Part shown: positions 59,243 to 64,000 of the stretch, piece after piece
How positions within the stretch are numbered: the stretch's first letter is position 1
How the letters are laid out: every line of letters begins with the position of its first letter
Notes under the pieces: model-generated
Databases searched by the model: none
Told to the model about the DNA's origin: nothing
What the model saw: only the letters and a program-made list of their open reading frames with translations
From: Deltaproteobacteria bacterium
Lineage (GTDB): Bacteria; Myxococcota_A; UBA9042; PHBI01
Assembly (NCBI GenBank): GCA_020632715.1
Contig: JACKFA010000006.1
Location: 186,001-250,000 of the forward strand
Length of the DNA: 64,000 nucleotides
Direction: 5' to 3'
Program-made: the position numbers and the translations under genes

Positions 59243-60811
59243 TCAGAGGTCGCCGGCCGGCCAGCTCACCCTGTTCCGGCCGGCGTTCTTCGACGCGTAG
59301 AGCGCGAGGTCGCAGGTCTTCAGCGCGTCCTCGAGGCTGACGCCGTGGCCGGGCTCCACCGAGAACCCGCCAATCGACGCCGTCACGCGCAACACCCCGC
59401 CGTCGCCGAGCGCGATCGGGCGCACCGAGACGAGCACCCGCAGCCGCTCCGCGATGAAGCGCGCGTTCCGCGCCGGCACCCCGGCGAGCACCACCGCGAA
59501 CTCCTCGCCGCCCAGGCGCCCCACCAGGTCCCCCGCCCGCAGCGCCCCGCGGAGCCGCGACGCGACCTCCTTCAGCACCACGTCCCCCGCGTCGTGGCCG
59601 TGAACGTCGTTCACTTGCTTGAAGTGGTCGAGGTCGAGGAGCAGCACGGTCATCGGCATCTCGCCGCGCTTCGTGCGACCGAGGGCCGACTCGAGCGCGT
59701 CGCAGAGCGCGCGGCGGTTGGCGACCCCCGTCAGCGCGTCGGTCGACGCGAGGCGCTCGAGCTCGCCGTTCCGCTTCTCGAGCGCGCGCCGCTCGCGCTC
59801 GTGCTCCGCGAGCTGCGCCTCGAGGCGCTGCACGTCGCCCTCGTAGGAGCTGCTCACCGAGGCGAGGGCGCGGTGAGCGGCCGCCTTCAGCTCCTCGAAG
59901 CTCGGCTGCGGACGGATCCGGATCTCGAGCGCCGACGACATCTCCCGCATCGCCCGCGCCGTCTCGTCCGTCACCGTCTCGAGGCTCACGCGCTTCCCGT
60001 TCGGCATCCGGTCGAGGTAGCCGCGCACCCGCGCGAGCACGTCGCGGTTCGCGCCGACCTGCGTGATGTCCGCCACCGCGTCCGCGAGCCGCAGGATCTC
60101 CGCGAGCCGCCGCCCGCGCCGGTCCGACACCTGCACCTCGTGCTCGACCTCGTGGTGCGCCCCGATGGCCGTCGTGATCTCGCCCGGGATCCCCCACTCC
60201 GACGCGATGGCCGCGAACGTCTGGTCGTGCGTCGTGCCGAGGAGGTCCGACTCCGCCTTCGCCCGCGCGTGGAACGGCAGCGCCATGGCCGCCGCGATCT
60301 CCTCCGACAGCTCCGGCCGCTCGACGACCATCACGAGGAGCCCGAGCTCCTGCATGAGCCCCGCCGTGAACGCCTCCCCCGGGTCGTCGAAGCCGCAGCG
60401 CGTCGCGACGACGTGCGCCGCCCCCGCCCGCCGGAGCGCGTGCTCCCAGAAGGCCGTCGTGTCGAACGCCCCGACGTCGATCTCCTTCGTGAGCGTCTGC
60501 ACGATGTGCGAGAGCGTCATGTTCCTGACGGTGCGCGCGCCCAGGTAGACCGTCGCCTGCCCGACGGAGCCCACCGGCCGCCCGACCCCGTAGGCCGCGC
60601 TGTTCGAGAGCTTGAGGATGTGGGAGGTCAGGCTCGGCTCGCGGTTCACGAGCCACCCGAGCCGCGCGAGCGAGGTCTCCGGGTTCTCCGCGGCCTCGAG
60701 CACGAGCGCCATCCCGAGCGGCGGCGACGGGAGCGTCAGGTCCCGGGCGGCGGCCTTGCGCTCGGCGACGCTCTTCGGGGTGACTCGCGGCGCTGCCTGG
60801 ACCTCGTGCAC
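59243..60811 (-). CDS. HDOD-GGDEF protein, probable diguanylate cyclase
   Basis: 522 residues. HDOD domain ~30-230 (PSLTSHILKLSNSAAYG, GLMQELGLLVMVV, WGIPGEITTAIGAHHE), a coiled-coil linker (~320-355), then a GGDEF domain with intact active site GGEEF at 434-438 and an inhibitory I-site Arg425-x-x-Asp428, so it should make cyclic di-GMP under feedback control. HDOD modules are regulatory and non-catalytic. GTG 60811 start. The gene carries the third GTGAACGTCGTTCAC palindrome. Confidence 0.9.
   Translation of the reverse strand: MHEVQAAPRVTPKSVAERKAAARDLTLPSPPLGMALVLEAAENPETSLARLGWLVNREPSLTSHILKLSNSAAYGVGRPVGSVGQATVYLGARTVRNMTLSHIVQTLTKEIDVGAFDTTAFWEHALRRAGAAHVVATRCGFDDPGEAFTAGLMQELGLLVMVVERPELSEEIAAAMALPFHARAKAESDLLGTTHDQTFAAIASEWGIPGEITTAIGAHHEVEHEVQVSDRRGRRLAEILRLADAVADITQVGANRDVLARVRGYLDRMPNGKRVSLETVTDETARAMREMSSALEIRIRPQPSFEELKAAAHRALASVSSSYEGDVQRLEAQLAEHERERRALEKRNGELERLASTDALTGVANRRALCDALESALGRTKRGEMPMTVLLLDLDHFKQVNDVHGHDAGDVVLKEVASRLRGALRAGDLVGRLGGEEFAVVLAGVPARNARFIAERLRVLVSVRPIALGDGGVLRVTASIGGFSVEPGHGVSLEDALKTCDLALYASKNAGRNRVSWPAGDL
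59600..59614. repeat. Palindrome GTGAACGTCGTTCAC, copy 3 (inside GGDEF gene)
   Basis: Same 7-bp arms as the copies at 30848 and 31468, with T instead of C in the centre. On the minus strand it encodes the VNDVH segment of the GGDEF domain, so here coding constraint alone could explain it. Confidence 0.5.
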
Positions 60812-60958
60812 GTGCTGTCGCTCCCCCGGGAGGCGTCGTCCCCCCTCTCTCGGAGTTCGGACGGCCGTGAGGTTTCTTGAGGCGATGTCCAGGACGGAGA
60901 CGTGTCCTTGCGTTCGCTTACGCGGCGCTCAGTCGAGCTCGAACCGACCGCGCCGCGA

Positions 60959-63900
60959 TTACCCGGCGTGACCGGCGCGGCGTCGCCGCGTCCTCGCGCG
61001 CCGGGCCAGCAGGAGCCCGAGCCCGAGCGCGAGCGCCGCGAGGACGAGGCCGAGCCCGACGCCGGCGCCGGCGCCGCCGCCCGCGCAGCCCCCCGAGGTC
61101 GACTGGTCGAACGTCACGACCTCGTCGCAGACGTCGCCGCGCCCGTCGTGATCGAGGTCGAGCTGCGCCGGGTTCGCCGCCGACGGGCAGTTGTCGTCCG
61201 CGTCGGGGACGCCGTCGCCGTCGCTGTCCTTGCAGGCGTCGCCGCTCTGGTCGTCCGCCACCGCCGGGCACCTGTCGCAGAGGTCGCCGTAGCCGTCCCC
61301 GTCGCCGTCGAGCTGGTCGGGATCGGCCCTGTCCGGGCACACGTCGCGCGCGTCGGGCACGCCGTCGCAGTCGCCGTCGAGCGCGCGGGCGCCGTAGCGC
61401 GGATCGGCGTCGTCGCAGTCGTCGGCCGTGACGACGCCGTCGCAGTCGGCGTCCTCGGCGGTCGTCGTCGACTCGGGGTCGTGGTCGTCGCAGTCGATGC
61501 CCGCCGCGCAGTAGGGGCTCGCGGCGTCGTGCCCGTCGCCGTCCTTGTCCACGCAGCGCTCGCCGCAGACGCTCGTGTTCGAGGCGTCGGCGTCGTCGCA
61601 GTCGACCTCGGTCGGGAGCCCGTCGCAGTCGGCGTCCTCGTTCACCGCCCCGAGATCGACGTCGGCGTCGTCGCAGTCCTCGTCGGTCGGGACCCCGTCG
61701 CAGTCCGCGTCGATGGCGAGCCAGGTGCCGTCCGGATCGGCGTCGTCGCAGTCGTCGCCGCGCGCGCAGTCGTCGCCCGGGGCGTAGAGCCCGTCCGCGT
61801 CGGCGTCGACGCAGCTCCCGCAGGTCCCGGTCTCCTCCGCGTCCGTATCGTCGCAGTCGACCGCGCCGAGGACGCCGTCGCAGTCGCGATCCTCGGCGGT
61901 CGTCGTCGTCGTCGCCGCGTCGTGGTCGTCGCAGTCGAGCGCCGAGGGCACCCCGTCGCAGTCCTTGTCGTTCGCGTTGCTGCGGACGTCGCTCGCGTCG
62001 TCGTCGTCGCAGTCGAGCGTCGCGACGAGCCCGTCGCAGTCGTGGTCGTTCGCGGTCGACGTCGCGATCGCGGCGTTGTCGTCGTCGCAGTCGTCGGCCG
62101 TCGGCACCCCGTCGCAGTCCTTGTCGTTCGCGCGCGTCGTGGCGACCGCGGGATCGGCGTCGTCGCAGTCGTCGGCGGTCGGGATCCCGTCGCAGTCGGC
62201 GTCGCCCTCGCGCGTCCGCGTGTCGGCCGCGTCGTGATCGTCGCAGTCGAGGTCGCTCGGGACGTCGTCGCAGTCGGCGTCGTGGAGGTTCGAGCGGTGC
62301 TCGGCCGGGTCGGTGTCGTCGCAGTCGATGGGGGTCGCGACCCCGTCGCAGTCGCCGTCGTTGACCCGCGTCGCGCGGTTCGACGCGGACTGGTCATCGC
62401 AGTCGAGCGCCGACGGCACGCCGTCGCAGTCGAGGTCGCCCGTGTTCTGCCGCACGTCGCTCGCGTTCGCGTCGTCGCAGTCGAGCGCGGTCGGGACCCC
62501 GTCGCAGTCGCCGTCGTTCACGTTCGTCGTCGTCACGGCCGCGCTCCCGTCGTCGCAGTCGACGCCCGCCGCGACCCCGTCGCAGTCCGCGTCGTTCACG
62601 TTCGTGGTCGTGACGGCCGCGCTCCCGTCGTCGCAGTCGATCGCGCTCGGGACCCCGTCGCAGTCCGCGTCACCCACGTTCGTCGCCGTGACGCCCGCGT
62701 CGCCGTCGTCGCAGTCGACGCCGGTCAAAACGCCGTCGCAGTCCGCGTCGCCGACGTTCGTGCTCACGACGCCCGCGTCGCCGTCGTCGCAGTCGACCCC
62801 GCGGAGGACGCCGTCGCAGTCGTTGTCGTCGGCGATGGCCACCGCCGCCGGATCCTGATCGTCGCAGTCGGCGGCCGTCGGCACGCCGTCGCAGTCCGCG
62901 TCGTCGGCGACCGACGTCGTCACGGTCGGGTCGGTGTCGTCGCAGTCGAGGTCCGTCGGGACGAGGTCGCAGTCGGCGTCGTTCTCCGACGCGCCGACCG
63001 CCGGGTCGCCGTCGTCGCAGTCGAGGTCCGTCGTGATCCCGTCGCAGTCGGCGTCGTCCGCCGACCCGCCCACCTCGGGGTCGTGGTCGTCGCAGTCCGT
63101 CCCGGTCGCGCACCACACGCTGCGCCCGACGATCTCGTCGCCGTCGAGGTCGGCGCAGACGGGGTCGTCGCGGTCGAGGAACTCCTGGAGGTCGGGCTTC
63201 CCGTCGCCGTCGACGTCGGTCGTCGCGTCCGCGACGCCGAGCCCGCCGAACCAGTGGTTCTCCCAGGCATCGCCGAGGCGGTCCCCGTCGGCGTCCTCCC
63301 ACTCGTCGGCCGCGCGCGGGAAGGCGTCGTGGCAGTCGAAGTGCGTGTCGTTGTCGGTGTCGACCTCGGCGCCGTAGTAGCGAACGCGCGCGTAGAGCTG
63401 GTGCGACGCGCTGTCCGGGTTCTGGAGGTAGTCGAGCCGCGCCCAGTCGACCGCGTCGCCGTCGCTGCAGAAGATCCGCTCCGGCCCGTAGCTCGTCCCG
63501 TTCACGACCGTCTCGTCGAGCGTCCGGCTCCCGGTCTCGCGGACGGCGCCTCCCGCCTCGGTGCGCGTGTCGACCTTGAGCTCGCGCAGGACCCCCGCCC
63601 GCGGCAGCAGGAAGGAGACGCCCGCGTCGTCGTGGTTCCCCTCGGTCGTCGTGGCCGTCCCGAACTGCGAGAGCAGCGGCCGGCACGCGACGATCCGCAG
63701 CTGCCAGTCGCCGTCGCTCCCGGCGCCCGGCCGCACGTCCACGACGTTGTCGCCCGTGACCGAGTCGCTCACGAGGAGCGGGAGCTGGAGGTAGTCGGTC
63801 CAGGCGAGGTCCCCGCCCGACGGCCCGGCCGGGAGCTCGAAGAGCGCGCCGCCGTTCAGCGTCACCGCGAGCTCGCCGGGCGAGTCCGCGTCGAACGCGC

Positions 63901-64000
63901 GCAGCTCGAGCAGCGCCTCGCCGATCTTCGGCCAGTGGATGACGAAGCCGTCGGGGTGGAGCGTGTCGTACGCCGCCGTCGAGTCGAAGCCGAAGCTCTC
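60959..64000 (-). CDS. Surface protein with 22 MopE-like Asp/Cys repeats and MYXO-CTERM-like tail (5' end outside window)
   Basis: At least 1,013 residues; the frame is open to the right edge. An N-terminal beta-rich part (DGFVIHWPKIGEALLELRAFD...) precedes a tandem array of 22 units, mostly 26 residues, each with DCDD-x-D/S-x-A then DADCDGVPT, typical of MopE-like metal-binding and thrombospondin-3-type Ca-binding repeats. After three classic type-3 repeats (DKDGDGHD, DGDGDGYGDLC, DSDGDGVPDADDNC) the end is GGCAGGGAG, a hydrophobic helix and RRARTRRRR, matching the MYXO-CTERM plan for sorting to the myxobacterial surface. Probably a long Ca-stiffened stalk or adhesin. Confidence 0.85.
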   Translation of the reverse strand, partial: ESFGFDSTAAYDTLHPDGFVIHWPKIGEALLELRAFDADSPGELAVTLNGGALFELPAGPSGGDLAWTDYLQLPLLVSDSVTGDNVVDVRPGAGSDGDWQLRIVACRPLLSQFGTATTTEGNHDDAGVSFLLPRAGVLRELKVDTRTEAGGAVRETGSRTLDETVVNGTSYGPERIFCSDGDAVDWARLDYLQNPDSASHQLYARVRYYGAEVDTDNDTHFDCHDAFPRAADEWEDADGDRLGDAWENHWFGGLGVADATTDVDGDGKPDLQEFLDRDDPVCADLDGDEIVGRSVWCATGTDCDDHDPEVGGSADDADCDGITTDLDCDDGDPAVGASENDADCDLVPTDLDCDDTDPTVTTSVADDADCDGVPTAADCDDQDPAAVAIADDNDCDGVLRGVDCDDGDAGVVSTNVGDADCDGVLTGVDCDDGDAGVTATNVGDADCDGVPSAIDCDDGSAAVTTTNVNDADCDGVAAGVDCDDGSAAVTTTNVNDGDCDGVPTALDCDDANASDVRQNTGDLDCDGVPSALDCDDQSASNRATRVNDGDCDGVATPIDCDDTDPAEHRSNLHDADCDDVPSDLDCDDHDAADTRTREGDADCDGIPTADDCDDADPAVATTRANDKDCDGVPTADDCDDDNAAIATSTANDHDCDGLVATLDCDDDDASDVRSNANDKDCDGVPSALDCDDHDAATTTTTAEDRDCDGVLGAVDCDDTDAEETGTCGSCVDADADGLYAPGDDCARGDDCDDADPDGTWLAIDADCDGVPTDEDCDDADVDLGAVNEDADCDGLPTEVDCDDADASNTSVCGERCVDKDGDGHDAASPYCAAGIDCDDHDPESTTTAEDADCDGVVTADDCDDADPRYGARALDGDCDGVPDARDVCPDRADPDQLDGDGDGYGDLCDRCPAVADDQSGDACKDSDGDGVPDADDNCPSAANPAQLDLDHDGRGDVCDEVVTFDQSTSGGCAGGGAGAGVGLGLVLAALALGLGLLLARRARTRRRRAGHAG
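61330..63110 (-). repeat. In-frame 78-bp tandem repeat array
   Basis: DNA basis of the Asp/Cys repeat region. The core TCGTCGCAGTCG (plus strand) recurs about every 78 bp, mostly in frame, with adjacent units near 62515-62770 the most alike (TTCGTGGTCGTGACGGC-type blocks recur). The similarity suggests recent expansion by slippage or recombination and possible copy-number variation. Confidence 0.75.

Noticed and set aside
57894..60656. 920-codon minus frame spanning hydrolase and HDOD-GGDEF genes
   Set aside because: Only the last 202 codons are protein-like (the hydrolase); the rest shadows the HDOD-GGDEF gene and the membrane-protein gene.
61330..63110. CRISPR-like regular repeats
   Set aside because: Period 78 bp in frame, repeats and spacers both encode Asp/Cys motifs, no cas genes.
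1..64000. tRNA or rRNA genes
   Set aside because: No T-loop, anticodon-arm cloverleaf or conserved rRNA segments were seen on either strand by eye.

Overview
The window is about 73% GC, with codons ending almost always in G or C. Several traits point to a Myxococcota-like bacterium (Polyangia or a relative): many hybrid histidine kinases, a eukaryote-type Ser/Thr kinase, many lipoproteins, very large secreted proteins with Ca-binding aspartate repeats, and a C-terminus resembling a MYXO-CTERM sorting tag (Cys, hydrophobic helix, Arg cluster) at the right edge. The lineage is an inference from gene content. I found no rRNA, tRNA, CRISPR array, integrase, transposase or phage gene.

Layout. 1-9984: a Tat-exported GMC oxidoreductase (cut by the window start), a FetA/FetB-type ABC pair, a PAS hybrid kinase, an ILVBL/HACL2-like thiamine-diphosphate lyase, a lipoprotein, a DUF4112 protein with a 24-codon upstream ORF, and an SRPBCC-like protein behind a candidate sigma-54 promoter. 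10025-21663: an AspT-type transporter, a 1,319-residue propeller sensor kinase, a Ser/Thr kinase, a CBM9/DUF5916 outer-membrane protein, an Asp-rich lipoprotein with a possible nuclease-like fold, and an FGE-sulfatase-domain lipoprotein. 21673-30525 (minus): a membrane cluster PCD - DUF4129 - DUF4350 - MoxR - [hybrid kinase] - DUF58 - SpoIIM - RDD.

30698-34425 holds an SDR and then the oddest locus: an HNH endonuclease gene bracketed by two inverted copies of a structured ~240-260 bp repeat with 14-15 bp terminal inverted repeats, with CAGTCCCCGGGGACTG palindromes outside them; an extensin-like peptidase follows. 34642-45017: a frameshifted tail-anchored protein, a PHP-domain metallohydrolase lipoprotein, a small lipoprotein, two back-to-back ~163-nt perfect-ended hairpins, a Gly-rich exported protein, a Cys-rich small protein, a membrane hybrid kinase, YbaK, a second FGE-like protein and HolA. 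45027-46636: an epimerase divergent from a TetR regulator across a clear operator palindrome. 46654-54306 (minus): a coupled three-gene surface-protein operon including a 1,905-residue protein. 54706-64000: a VIT/VWA/DUF2135 protein, an alpha/beta hydrolase, a small membrane protein, an HDOD-GGDEF protein and a MopE-like repeat protein that runs off the right edge.

Three genes (at ~17.3, 35.29 and 45.19 kb) look interrupted by single-base indels. Two of these lie in homopolymers, so uncorrected long-read error is as likely as true decay.
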